From assembly GCA_049487715.1 (NCBI GenBank), contig CP150569.1, positions 434,001 through 498,000 on the forward strand: a stretch of DNA of 64,000 nt, written 5' to 3'. Of this stretch, positions 52,501 to 63,392 are shown piece by piece. The notes under the pieces were generated by a model, which worked only from the letters and a program-made list of their open reading frames with translations, was not told where the DNA came from and searched no databases. The stretch is from Pycnococcus provasolii (taxonomy: Eukaryota > Chlorophyta > Pseudoscourfieldiophyceae > Pseudoscourfieldiales). A program made the translations under genes and the position numbers. Positions within the stretch are counted from its first letter, which is position 1, and the number at the start of each line of letters is the position of its first letter.

Positions 52501-55500
52501 ATCCGCCCAGAGAGATTGTCACGCTGACAGGCTCGTCCGACGGGTTGCGCACGCGCACAACATGCCGGTGCTCATACCCGATCTGCGTGAGCGGAAGAAC
52601 TACCTTCTCACCCTCCAGAAGACTGGGGAATGCGAGTGGCGCCTTGATTGTGATCTCGTGGTTGCTCGTCACGTCCGTGTTGATCGCAATCGTCGCGGAA
52701 ACTGTCGTCTGCTTTCGCTTCACCATGTCTTTCCACTTGTGCACATACGCTTGTCTCTGCTGCGCCATGTCGTCGGGTACCGGGTGCATGCGGTCTAGCA
52801 TGTCGCTGGGTATTTGGGGCATCTGATTTCTCCTCGCGATCTTGCTGTTCTCAACCTCTTTGCGGAGGGACTTGGCCCACGTCGTATCATTGACGGGCAC
52901 AGCTTCGCTAAGGTACTGCAGTGCGGGCTCAATCTCCAACGAAGGGTCGACTAGCACGTACCCCACCTCCGTTTTGTCACCGGGTGGCACCTTTGTCATC
53001 GACGGCACGAATCGAACGCGCGGATCTGTAGAGCGCCACCCGGTTATCTTAAGATGCCGTGTGAATGTGGAGCGTGCAAAGACCGGCTTCTTCAGGCGCT
53101 TGCCCGGGAAAGACGCGTCAAACTTGAGCGCGGGCGGGACAATTGTCAGACGCCCCACAATTGACTCGTATGTAGCCGTCAAGTGCAGTTCCTCGACGTC
53201 GCTGCGCACAACCACCTTGCCACTTCGCCTTTCCTCCTCCGGCGCCGTCACCTCCAAGCTAAGCCAGGCGCTCCAATCAGGTGCCAGCGTTGCGAGGCGA
53301 CCGGGACGTCTGGCGCTGTCACTATCGGCGAGATTGCCCATGCCAAAGTTGCCCAGAATACCTGCGACACGCGCCGTACCCGATCTGGCGCCACCATCTG
53401 TTTGCTTGCCTTGAGCGTTTACCTCGCTGGCAGCCTTCTCAGCCATCTGCACAGCCTTTGCGATCGACTTGCCATACTTCGCCTCTATCGATGCGTCCGC
53501 CTCGCCGTAGCCGGGAACACGCTTTCCAGTTTCATCCCAAACTCCCTCAAGGCGTACCTTGGCGCCGGGCAGAGCCGTGGTCACGGAAGCGAGAGGAACG
53601 GCCATGGGGTTGGGATTATACACGCGAAATGAGCGGCTTCTAGCTTCGCCAACGGGAAGGTAGCCCATTTTGAGCTCGTAGATGGCGTCGGTGGGATCAT
53701 CCACCACCGGCTCTTCTAAAATGACAGCCTTGCCGTCGTCGACTCCCTTCGCCGACGACGCATCGCCGTTGGTGCCAGATTTACCCGGCACCGGCGAAAG
53801 ACTCAGCCTCAGCTTTCCATCGTATATGCGAACTGGCACGAGGAGGCGCGTTGCGTTCGTATGCATGACGAGATTAGCGCGTAGAATGCTTTTCTTTCCT
53901 CCCGAGCGGTGAAGCAGGCGCACGTGCGGGAACGTCGCACCCGGCTCCACCGCCGTCTTGTACGCATCCGGCGGCACTGACGCGGTGATTCTGCCATCCC
54001 CTCCCATTATGCTCACGCTGCTCATGACGAGCGGTATGCTAAAGCCATTTTCAAAGGCGACACTGCGTGTCTCGTTCGTACCGTTCGGAAGCAACTTGAA
54101 GGCGAGGTCCGAGCTGTTGTAGATCAGGCTCCCGTGTAGCACTCGAGCGCGATAGGGCACCTCGAGCCGCGAATTCATCGGATTCGTGTCGTTCGTTCGA
54201 ACGAGCACGCGGCTCGTCACGCGGCCTTCTACCTTTCCTGCGTAGCTGAGAGTTGCGACTTTCGTCTCGACGCCGGGTCGCAGGAGCATACCCTTGTTGA
54301 AGGACACGATCAGCATCGGGTCGGGTGGGTTGGCGAACACGTCGAGCACGCTTACGTACGTGTTCCCAGAGTGCAGCAGGAGCAGATCTCGATGCTGCAC
54401 CTCGCTCGGGTTCGTAAGTGTTCCAAAATCAAGCTCCTCGGGCGTTCGGTGGATGCCACCTTTGACGGCGTGCACGTCAATGGGCACCGCGAGCATTGTG
54501 GCTGTGGTATTTACCATCACGACGCCCTGATATTTGCCCGGCGTTGCGGTTCGAAATTCAAGCTTGATGACAGTGCGGGTTTCTCGCGGCGGCACCTCCC
54601 ACGCGGTTCCCTTCATCGCCTGGCCGCCCGTGTCCTGGCTGTCGGCGTTTCCGTCGGGTCCCCCCGTTGGCAGCTTCAGCGAGAGGAACTCCTCCTCCGT
54701 GAACACCTCCAGCACCTTGAGCACCTTATCGTGCGGGTTGTACAGCCGCAGCTCGTATCCGTGTGCGCTACCGCTGGGAACCTTGGCGTTTAGCAGCGGG
54801 CTCACGTGGTACGGAGACGGCGTTCCAGATCCGCGCATTTGTATGAGAAACCCGCCGACGGACGTCTGCACGATGAGTGTTCCTTCGGACGATCCTAGCG
54901 TGCGCGGCAGATACTCCACATCGATCGACATGCGTTTGCCAGGTGCCACGGACTCTTGGTAGAAGTTGCCCTTGGGGTAGAACACGATGTTGTCGGTGCT
55001 GAGCGAAAGCACGAGCAGTTCCGTGTCAGGGGATGTGTTGATGACGGACACGGTTCTCGTCGAAGGCTCACAGAGCGGCTGCTCTCCCCAGTCGAGGAAT
55101 GGCGGCTGTATGGAAACGCTCGGCGCAGCTTGCAAATTGTTGTTATTGTTTGGCATCGCCGCTGCTGAAGCGTCGATGAGCGGAATTTCGACGCCGTTCG
55201 CGGTTGTGAAGACACCTTTCAACGGTGGCGGCGCTTTAGGCGGTATCGTGTTTGTCTGTGGAACCCCGGTTTCCGCAGCCAGTTTCATAGCCCTCTCGTG
55301 AGCAATTGCCTTTTCGTGAGCTGCTGAGAATCTGGCAGCCCTCGCGGCGGCCAAAGCGGCGCCTGGGTCGTTTCCATCGAAGTGGACGTGGTGTCCTTCG
55401 AACGTCGCCACCGGTTCGCTGTCCGTGAACGTGACATCGCCACCGACGCTAACGACACCTCTGTTGTGGTAGCTGACCACTTTCTGCGCCTTGTTTGCCC

Positions 55501-56290
55501 TTCGTTCGCGCTTCGCTTTCCTTTTTTCGGCAGCCCGCGCCGCGTTGGCGTCGTCGTCGGCGTTGGGTGGTGGTACGGGCGCCGCCAACGCGAAGCTGTT
55601 TGACGTGGTTCCGGTGTAGAAGAAGAGGTTCCCTTCCAGGTGGTTTGTCCCGACGCCTCGCCACTCCGTGATGGCTGACCAGAGTCTGCTTTGCGTAGTG
55701 GTGGTTGACGCCGACGGCTGACGCTGCGGATTCGTCGTCGTTTGCGTCGTCGTGTCGACATCGACGACGAGTGACGTCGTGCAGTAGTTGTCCGCACACG
55801 ACACAACGCTGGTCGTTTTAGGCGTCGTTGTAATGGTTTTCACGGGCATGGGCGTCGGCGGGCTTCCTGCGAGCAGTGCGAGGAAGGCGACGACGACCAT
55901 GTACCACGTGAGTTGGCTTGCGGCTGCCGAGCGCGACCTGAGCGAGGAGCGCCACGAGTGGCACCTGAGCACGCACTGCAAAGCGTTCGTCGTGGCAGTG
56001 GCACCACCACCACCACTATTACGCCGACTGTGATGTCCTTCCTCCAACAGGGTGAGTTGCTTCTGCCGCCACGAACAAGGTGCGACTCCTCCTCCTTGAG
56101 GAACAGCACCACCACCAGGAACAGCAGGCAACTCAAAGGCACGTCCCTCATCATCCAACAAAGCCAAATCTTCTTCCAAGTCCAACTCCTCATAATACGT
56201 CCCCCAACTACTCACCGCACCACTATGGCGCCATGGGCATGACCCTGCTCTTGAGCCTGACGCCCAGGGAGCACGACGCCCCTGAGGCAT
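49118..56290 (-). CDS. TMEM131-like secretory-pathway membrane protein, 2,390 residues
   Basis: TMEM131 family proteins guide large cargo, such as collagen in animals, from ER to Golgi; the lumenal part is built from PapD/ASPM-like Ig domains and the cytosolic tail binds TRAPP. Here a lumenal region from ~390 begins PPFLDWGEQPLCEPS, with further beta domains (DFGTLTNPSEVQ; LSYAGKVEGRVTSRVLV) across ~1,200 residues. A TM helix at ~1642-1663 (IVALVTFLICIGMWRVILV) precedes a ~730-residue tail of low complexity (Ala/Ser/Thr/Pro, poly-Gln, poly-Gly) ending DSSDPTDDTWGE. The first Met at 56290 gives a long pre-leader. A second Met at 55900 gives MVVVAFLALLAGSP, a better signal peptide, so the start is open. 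Confidence 0.8.
49418..49557. repeat. CAG/CTG microsatellite coding poly-Gln
   Basis: About 140 bp of CTG/TTG-rich triplets on the plus strand, coding Gln runs with some Leu and His in the TMEM131-like tail. Such tracts vary in length between strains. Confidence 0.9.
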
Positions 56291-57617
56291 TTCCCAAACT
56301 AGGGCGTGTCGGTTGCCGGGGATGGGGACCCTCGATGCCGGGCAGTTTGCCCGGCGAGGTTCGCCTCAATGCGCGTTTTCAGGGGGCCGCCCAGTGCCCC
56401 CCCCCCTCCGAAGCAGACCCTATTCCCCTTATTCCCGGCAAACCGGCCCCCCCCCCCCCCGGGAGTTTCCCCCCGGGTCCCGGCAAACCTCCTTGGTCTT
56501 TCTTCCTGGTACCAGGGTGGCAGGGTGGGTGGGGATCCTCTCGTTGGTCGGATTCCTTTCCTTTTCCTGCCCTGCCCCTGGGTCAGGTGCCCTCCTCTCA
56601 CTCCTTCTCCTCACTTCTCCTCATCAGGGACATGAGAAGAAGGGTTGTGCAGGCGGCTTGCAGCCTTGCAGGGGTGCTTATTAGCTCGCCGGTCCTTATT
56701 TATTAGCAGAAAGTGACGCACGATTCTGCCATTACATAGTACTACAGTTTTATCGGGGATAGTCATAGGGGAGCAGGGAGGGAGAGGGTTAGGGAAACGC
56801 GAGCTCTCGAGAGGCGAGAGAGGGAAACTGCTCTCGTAAACCTTAGCTACGATAGGGGCGGCCTCCAAGGGCGGCCATTTTGGAATTTTCATTCCTAGCT
56901 ATCGTAGGGTAGAGGCAGGCTCCAAGAAGGCCTCCCTCGTACCCAAGGGGGCAAGGGGCACGCCGCCGGCCTGCGCCTGGCTTTATGTACGTACCCGGGT
57001 AGGGGATACTAGACCTGGATACTAGGGAAGTCTCAAAAAACCAATCGAGGGTCCTCCGTAAATTTTACATGTGTTCCGTCCACACCGAAGGAATGCAAGG
57101 GAAAGGACCCACTGGTCACGCGCCCTTTCCCATTCCCAATGATGAATTTCTAGTTATCATACCACCACCATTTCTACCATTTCTCGCCAACTCTTCCACG
57201 TTACCACTGCCACGGAACCAATGAACCATCAACGCCCACAACCACAATGAGAGTCCCCAATCCTGTGCACAAGAGGTGTGCACAAGGTGTTAAATGTTCT
57301 AACTAAAAAATAAAATGCCAAAATAGTACAAACATGCCCTTACATGTGCCGGTATTAATAAATCATTGAATGTAATTGAATTGATTTTTACTTTACATAC
57401 TGTATTTCAACCCTTTGGCATTTTGATGACATGCAGGGTGGTACGAATCCGAACTGGTTCGACGATCCGTGCCCTTTTGCCGCGGCCGCGTTGTTCATCC
57501 GCCGGACACAAAGCTGAAAGCTCCCCCGGCCTCGGCCTCGCTCGTCTTGCAAGAAGCGATCTGGGACGATCGATCGCACACGTCTCTCTCTTAGCAAGAG
57601 AGCACCGGTGGGCAAGC
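56291..57617. other. Intergenic stretch between divergent genes
   Basis: About 1.3 kb with C and G runs (a C tract around 56446-56460), a single TTAGGG at 56788, purine-rich GAGAGGGA patches around 56780-56830, and an AT-rich part at 57290-57420. The dehydratase frame is open from 57366, but its ATG start is taken as 57618. No other gene is seen. Confidence 0.5.
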
Positions 57618-59945
57618 ATGGGCAAGGGCGCGATGGCCGTGACGGATTCCTTAAAAGAGTACCACGCGCAAACCGTCGCGCCGTACACGCCGACGTCACT
57701 CCTATTAACCGGAGGGACAGGATTCATCGGATCGCACGTCGCCGTGCGACTCGCTAAGACGTTCCCTGACGCGAAGATCATCGTCATCGACCGCATGGAC
57801 TATGTCAGCTCCGTGCGTAACCTCGAGGACGACGACGGCGTCGTGTCGTCGAACCTGAAGTTTGTACGCGGCGACATACGCGCCGTCGACCTCGTCGAGC
57901 ACGTGCTCGTCACGGAGAACGTCGACACGGTGATGCACTTCGCGGCGCAGAGCCACGTTGACAACAGCTTCCTGAACAGCGTGACGTTCACGGAGCACAA
58001 CGTGCTAGGCACGCACTACCTGCTCGAGGCTTGCCGCGTGTACGGCGGCATACGCAAGTTCGTGTACGTGTCGACGGACGAGGTGTACGGCGAGACGATG
58101 AACCCGAGCATGGCGGACGCCGGCGTGACGGAGGAGAGCGTTCTGGCTCCGACGAACCCGTACGCGGCGGCGAAGGCTGGCGGCGAGATGCAGGTGAAGG
58201 CTTACATGGACTCGTACAAGCTGCCTTGCCTGATGACGCGAGGCAACAACGTGTACGGCCCTGGCCAGTTCCCGGAGAAGGTGATTCCGAAGTTCATCAT
58301 GCTCGCGTCGCAGGGCCGGTCTCTGCCCCTGCACGGCGGCGGGCACTCGCGGCGGTCGTTTCTGTTCGTGAAGGACGTCGCGGAGGCGTTCGAGACCGTG
58401 CTGGTGCACGGCGTGATTGGCGAGACGTACAACATCGGGTCGCCGAAGGAGCGCACGGTGCGCGAGACGGCGGCGGACATCCTCGCGGTGATGAAGGGTG
58501 GCGAGGTTGGTAGCATGAGCTCGGACGCCGCGTCCGACAAGCTCGAGATTGTTCAGGACCGTCTGTTCAACGACAGAAGGTACTACATCGACAACTCGAA
58601 GCTTGAGCAGCTCGGCTGGACGGAGAAGACGAGCTGGGCGGAAGGTCTGAAGCGCACGATCGAGTGGTACACGGGCAAGGGATCGGACGATCGCCTTGCG
58701 CATCGCTGGAGCGAGCGCGCGATGGCCGAGGCACTTGACCCGCACCCGCAGAGCCACCCTACGGGTGGTCTGAGATCACTGCGCGTGACATACTCGGGCA
58801 CGCCGCTGAACGAGCTTGCTCCTGCTGAACCAGATGACAAAGATGCGCCGTACGAACCTCGCTCGCTGCTCCTCACCGGAGGCACAGGCTTCATCGGATC
58901 GCACGTCGCCGTGCGACTCGCTAAGACGTTCCCTGACGCGAAGATCATCGTCATCGACCGCATGGACTATGTCAGCTCCGTGCGTAACCTTGAGGACGAC
59001 GACGGCGTCGTGTCGTCGAACCTGAAGTTTGTACGCGGCGATATACGCGCCGTCGACCTCGTCGAGCACGTGCTCGTCACGGAGAACGTCGACACGGTGA
59101 TGCACTTCGCGGCGCAGAGCCACGTTGACAACAGTTTCCTGAACAGCGTGACGTTCACGGAGCACAACGTGCTAGGCACGCACTACCTGCTCGAGGCTTG
59201 CCGCGTGTACGGCGGCATACGCAAGTTCGTGTACGTGTCGACGGACGAGGTGTACGGCGAGACGATGAACCCGAGCATGGCGGACGCCGGCGTGACGGAG
59301 GAGAGCGTTCTGGCTCCGACGAACCCGTACGCGGCGGCGAAGGCTGGCGGCGAGATGCAGGTGAAGGCTTACATGGACTCGTACAAGCTGCCTTGCCTGA
59401 TGACGCGAGGCAACAACGTGTACGGCCCTGGCCAGTTCCCGGAGAAGGTGATTCCGAAGTTCATCATGCTCGCGTCGCAGGGCCGGTCTCTGCCCCTGCA
59501 CGGCGGCGGGCACTCGCGGCGGTCGTTTCTGTTCGTGAAGGACGTCGCGGAGGCGTTCGAGACCGTGCTGGTGCACGGCGTGATTGGCGAGACGTACAAC
59601 ATCGGGTCGCCGAAGGAGCGCACGGTGCGCGAGACGGCGGCGGACATCCTCGCGGTGATGAAGGGTGGCGAGGTTGGTAGCATGAGCTCGGACGCCGCGT
59701 CCGACAAGCTCGAGATTGTTCAGGACCGTCTGTTCAACGACAGAAGGTACTACATCGACAACTCGAAGCTTGAGCAGCTCGGCTGGACGGAGAAGACGAG
59801 CTGGGCGGAAGGTCTGAAGCGCACGATCGAGTGGTACACGGACAAGGGATCGGACGATCGCCTTGCGCATCGCTGGAGCGAGCGCGCGATGGCCGAGGCG
59901 TTGAACCCGCATCCCACGACACCTGCTGGCTTTAAGTCGAGCTAG
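57618..59945 (+). CDS. Tandem-fused UDP-glucose 4,6-dehydratase
   Basis: 775 residues from ATG 57618; ATG 57426 upstream is possible and would add a leader. Two complete NAD(P)-dependent SDR domains follow one another. Each has LLLTGGTGFIGS (Rossmann GxxGxxG), STDEVYGET with the catalytic Thr/Asp/Glu set, PTNPYAAAKAGGE (YxxxK) and GNNVYGPGQFPEKVIPKF. The sequence follows the N-terminal dehydratase half of plant RHM proteins, which makes UDP-4-keto-6-deoxyglucose for UDP-rhamnose. In RHM the second half is an epimerase-reductase; here it is a second dehydratase. Apart from the linker (PHPQSHPTGG...) and ends, the domains are nearly identical. The role in nucleotide-sugar supply for glycans is inferred. 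Confidence 0.92.
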   Translation: MGKGAMAVTDSLKEYHAQTVAPYTPTSLLLTGGTGFIGSHVAVRLAKTFPDAKIIVIDRMDYVSSVRNLEDDDGVVSSNLKFVRGDIRAVDLVEHVLVTENVDTVMHFAAQSHVDNSFLNSVTFTEHNVLGTHYLLEACRVYGGIRKFVYVSTDEVYGETMNPSMADAGVTEESVLAPTNPYAAAKAGGEMQVKAYMDSYKLPCLMTRGNNVYGPGQFPEKVIPKFIMLASQGRSLPLHGGGHSRRSFLFVKDVAEAFETVLVHGVIGETYNIGSPKERTVRETAADILAVMKGGEVGSMSSDAASDKLEIVQDRLFNDRRYYIDNSKLEQLGWTEKTSWAEGLKRTIEWYTGKGSDDRLAHRWSERAMAEALDPHPQSHPTGGLRSLRVTYSGTPLNELAPAEPDDKDAPYEPRSLLLTGGTGFIGSHVAVRLAKTFPDAKIIVIDRMDYVSSVRNLEDDDGVVSSNLKFVRGDIRAVDLVEHVLVTENVDTVMHFAAQSHVDNSFLNSVTFTEHNVLGTHYLLEACRVYGGIRKFVYVSTDEVYGETMNPSMADAGVTEESVLAPTNPYAAAKAGGEMQVKAYMDSYKLPCLMTRGNNVYGPGQFPEKVIPKFIMLASQGRSLPLHGGGHSRRSFLFVKDVAEAFETVLVHGVIGETYNIGSPKERTVRETAADILAVMKGGEVGSMSSDAASDKLEIVQDRLFNDRRYYIDNSKLEQLGWTEKTSWAEGLKRTIEWYTDKGSDDRLAHRWSERAMAEALNPHPTTPAGFKSS
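57724..59892. repeat. Internal direct duplication, period 1,167 bp
   Basis: Bases ~57724-58725 recur at ~58891-59892 with an offset of exactly 1,167 bp (389 codons). By eye only a handful of mostly silent differences are seen (for example CTCGAG/CTTGAG, GACATA/GATATA, AGCTTC/AGTTTC, GGC/GAC). The identity spans both silent and coding positions, so the copies are very recent or kept alike by gene conversion. Confidence 0.95.
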
Positions 59946-60939
59946 ATAGCATCGTTGTTGTTTGCTGTTTGGAGTTCTCTTACTTGTGCTGTTTGTTACG
60001 TAATCCTCTCTCTGTTAATGTGTTGCCCAATCTATCATGAATGCCTGCCAGCCATAGAGGTACTTGCTTATATCTTAGATCTGGGATGTCCCTGATCTGA
60101 AGATTTGCATGTCACATACATACATGAGTAACGCGTGTGTGCATGATATTGTAGTAGTACGTTGTCGCACTGCAGAACATGTATGGCCTAACGCAAACAA
60201 GAAACACTCGTGGTAAGTTCAATTTTACTTTGATTTGTCTTCGACAGATCTATGAACTCCGTCGCGGGTGAACCACTCGCGGTTGTTCGTAGATTTTGAA
60301 ATTCGAATACCAAATATATAAAACTTCCGATACGTAAATACGAAGAAAAAGGGAAACATGCCCACCCCAGAGTCTAGACCATACAGTAGTACTACTAAAT
60401 GTTCGAAACGCAACGCAACGCAAGCAAGGGTGCGCCCCCTCGTCGTCAAGAGTTCACGTTAGGGTTTCTACGTACCGCGTAACCCTAAGGTTAGCTATAA
60501 GAACTAAGGTTAAGAGTTCGAGGAACCTGGGGCCCAGAATCCTACCCGTCTGTTCTGTCTCTCGTACAGTAATATGCTCACGTTAGGGTTTCTACGTAGG
60601 GTACCCGTACCCCCCCGTAACCCTAATCCAAACGGAAGGTCGAGGGAATCCTACCGCCTGTTCCCCCCCCCCCCCGACGGGCACGGGCCACGGGTCCCCC
60701 CCACGGGGCCAACCCTCCCCCCCCGGGCGGATTTCCCTCCCATCAGAAAACTATCAGAAAACTCAATCGTCCGTCGAATCTTATCCCGATCCAAATTTGG
60801 GTCTTATCGGGGCCTTGTTTGGATTTTTCTCCCGGGAGGCTTGCACAAGTGGGGCAGACCCAACACCCGCCGGCGCCAGTTGTTTCCCACGGGTTTTTTC
60901 ACGCTCATCGGTGATATTAATTAATAGCTGCATGTGAAG
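59946..60939. other. Intergenic stretch with paired TTAGGG-containing motifs
   Basis: About 1 kb between same-strand genes. A 21-bp sequence containing ACGTTAGGGTTTCTACG occurs at 60454-60474 and again at 60578-60598; each is followed within about 30 bp by GTAACCCTAA, so each has an inverted TTAGGG pair. C tracts lie at 60665-60680 and 60697-60725. No gene is seen. Confidence 0.7.
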
Positions 60940-62169
60940 ATGTCGTCCATGTCATGTTCTCGGGTTAATCTTTCCATGATGAGTTCTCGGACTTTGCTTC
61001 ATCCTCGGATGAGAATTAGGTCTGGTGCATCTCGGTGTTCCAGTAGCGTGTCAGGCTCGTCATCTTCCAGTAGTACCGTGTCGTTGACATCCCGACCGCC
61101 AGCTAGTACCGCCTCTAACGATGACCCCATCCTGCTCCGAGCAGCACGCGGAGAACGCACAGAACGTGCACCGGCGTGGATGATGCGCCAAGCAGGTCGC
61201 TACCAGGCGGTGTACAGGAAGCTCGCGGAAAAACACCCGTCGTTCCGTACACGCTCAGAGACGCCCGAGCTTATTGTGGAGATCTCGCTGCAGCCGTTCG
61301 AGTCGTTCAGGCCAGACGGAGTTATCCTCTTCAGCGACATCCTCACGCCGCTTCCAGCCGTCGGAATCCCGTTCGAAATCGACAACGAGGTGGGACCCGT
61401 CCTGGAGAAAACCATCAGGAGTAAGGACGACATGAGCATGATGCACGACATCGACCTAAGCAAGGTGTCCTTCACCGGCGAGGCGCTCACGACGCTGCGC
61501 GGACACCTCGACGGAACGGGCGCCACGCTGCTCGGATTCGTCGGAAGCCCGTTCACGCTTGGCACGTACATCGTCGAAGGTCAGACGAGCCGGCTGTACA
61601 AGACGGTGAAGACGATGGCGCTCACGGAGCCGACCCTGCTCCTTGACATGCTCGACAAGTTGGCGGTGGCCGTCGCGGAGTACGCGTGCTTCCAGATCGA
61701 GGCGGGTGCGCAGGTGATCCAGATTTTCGACTCGTGGGGTGGACAGCTGCCCCCGACGATGTGGGAGTCCATCTCCAAGCCGTCGATTGTCAAAACCATC
61801 AACCTCATCAAAGAGAAGCACCCGGACGTGCCGCTGACGCTCTACGCCAACGGCTCAGGCGGCCTGCTCGAGCGCATCGCCTCGACTGGCGTGAACTGCG
61901 TCGGCGTTGACTGGACGGTGGACATGGCGGATGCCGCGAAGCGCCTTCCCGCGGACAAGGATATGCAGGGCAATGTTGACCCGGTCGTGCTGTTCGCGGA
62001 CGAAAATTCGATCGAGGCTGCCGTGAAGGACTGTGTGAAGAAGGCGCAGTCGAACGGCCCTCGCGGCCACGTGTTGAACCTCGGCCACGGCGTGATTGTG
62101 GGAACGCCCGAGGAGGCGGTGGCGACGTTCTTTGCTGCGAGCAAGGAGACATTCTACGACAAGATGTAG
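60940..62169 (+). CDS. hemE: Uroporphyrinogen decarboxylase, plastid-targeted
   Basis: 409 residues from ATG 60940. The enzyme removes four acetate carboxyls from uroporphyrinogen III to give coproporphyrinogen III for heme and chlorophyll. Family motifs are APAWMMRQAGRY, FSDILTPLPAVG (with the catalytic Asp), LLGFVGSPFTLGTYIVEG, QIFDSWGGQL, YANGSGGLL and NLGHGVIVGTPEEAV. The first ~60 residues are Ser/Arg-rich with few acids, a transit peptide of the primary-plastid kind without an ASAFAP-type bipartite leader; this is one reason to place the organism in the green lineage. The preceding GTG at 60934 is not needed. Confidence 0.96.
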   Translation: MSSMSCSRVNLSMMSSRTLLHPRMRIRSGASRCSSSVSGSSSSSSTVSLTSRPPASTASNDDPILLRAARGERTERAPAWMMRQAGRYQAVYRKLAEKHPSFRTRSETPELIVEISLQPFESFRPDGVILFSDILTPLPAVGIPFEIDNEVGPVLEKTIRSKDDMSMMHDIDLSKVSFTGEALTTLRGHLDGTGATLLGFVGSPFTLGTYIVEGQTSRLYKTVKTMALTEPTLLLDMLDKLAVAVAEYACFQIEAGAQVIQIFDSWGGQLPPTMWESISKPSIVKTINLIKEKHPDVPLTLYANGSGGLLERIASTGVNCVGVDWTVDMADAAKRLPADKDMQGNVDPVVLFADENSIEAAVKDCVKKAQSNGPRGHVLNLGHGVIVGTPEEAVATFFAASKETFYDKM

Positions 62170-62527
62170 CCAAGAAGACAAGAAGACGACAAGAAAAAAA
62201 AAAATGGAAAATTTCTGCATTCACATCTTGTCGTAACACGAAAAAGATGATATACCTCACCCAGATCCTGTTAGCGTCAACGTATGTTACGTATATTCGC
62301 CCTGTGGGCTGTGGCCCCCTAGTGAGCCTGAAAGCTTTAGTAGTAATTTCGCAAGCAGTTCAGCCCTCGGAGGGAGTCGGTCTATGGATAGCGGAATTTA
62401 AAAAAGAAAACTCGACGCATTTCCAGCCGCTTTCGCGTTAGGCTTACTCACTGGGCAGGCTTTGAGTTTTTTTTACGTAGTCGTTGAAATGCGAGAAATA
62501 CGAGATTCGAATGCACCCACGGGAGGG

Positions 62528-62552
62528 GGATATCTCCCTGGGGGAGATATCC
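62528..62552. repeat. Perfect 11-bp inverted repeat
   Basis: GGATATCTCCC then TGG then GGGAGATATCC: 11 bp arms, 3-base loop. It sits about 360 bp past the hemE stop. Confidence 0.9.
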
Positions 62553-63217
62553 AGTCGGGCGGCGGCGCCCCTTGTACCCTTGGTTCCCCTTTCCAACTGT
62601 AACCATTCTTAAGGTCAACTACCCCTTGCTCCCACAGCATCACACTATCACACAGCGATGGGACTCGTTTCGATCACTGCTAAATCCGTACGTTAAGCTC
62701 TTTCCGCTCCTCAAGCTGTATGATCTAGGTGACGGCTTTCTAGGGATACGTGACGCTGAATGCCAGACACAGGTGTGCCACACTACTATTGATCAATAAT
62801 GCATCCACGCGCGCCAATCCCCGACAAGATCCCCGTTAGGGGGGTCTCAAACCCGACAGGGTGGAAGCCCTTGGAATTCTGAAACCCGACATGACGTGCG
62901 ACATCCATCAGGCGGGCCCGTCTTCGTCGTATGTGTTTCAGACACACGTACTCCCTTACGGGCGTGGTGATGGCGTGCATAGCCTCCCCCTTTTGGCTCG
63001 AACTGCGATTGGTCAGCCGTCGGTGCATCATCATTTCGTAGCGTCGGCATATACTCCGTCACGTCTGCGTCGTACCGTGTCCACCACGGCCCGCGGCGCT
63101 CGCGCGTCTCCCGCGCGTATTCGCCGTCCACCTCCTCCGCCACCTCTACGCGAGCGACGTGCGTCAAGCGTACGCGCGCGCGGCGCGCTTGCCGCGAGCC
63201 CACAGTGGCAAATGGCA

Positions 63218-63248
63218 AGTGGGCCCGGGCCTTCTGCCCGGGCCCACT
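63218..63248. repeat. Perfect 13-bp inverted repeat
   Basis: AGTGGGCCCGGGC, a CTTCT loop, then the exact reverse complement. It is GC-rich and lies 145 bp upstream of the OGFOD1-like ATG. Confidence 0.9.
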
Positions 63249-63392
63249 CGGGCCCTTAAGGGTATGTGTGAAACTGACCAACCGGGATCCCAAAACTCCG
63301 CTGAAATCTGATATCTCTCTGGGAGGAAATCTGTCAGATATTTCTTTGAGCGCCGCCGCCGCATTTCGCTTTCGCTTCGCCATCCCCAAACA

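Larger units (their letters stand above)
62170..63392. other. Intergenic stretch with two perfect hairpins
   Basis: About 1.2 kb without a gene. The 5' end holds the hemE 3' UTR with an A-run at 62193. Two perfect inverted repeats are described separately. The last ~150 bp should hold the OGFOD1-like promoter. Confidence 0.5.

Noticed and set aside
58005-59912. Two long minus-strand ORFs (about 250 codons each) inside the dehydratase gene
   Set aside because: They are mirror images of the two duplicated halves, His/Arg/Val-rich without any domain, and arise from strong codon bias on the other strand.
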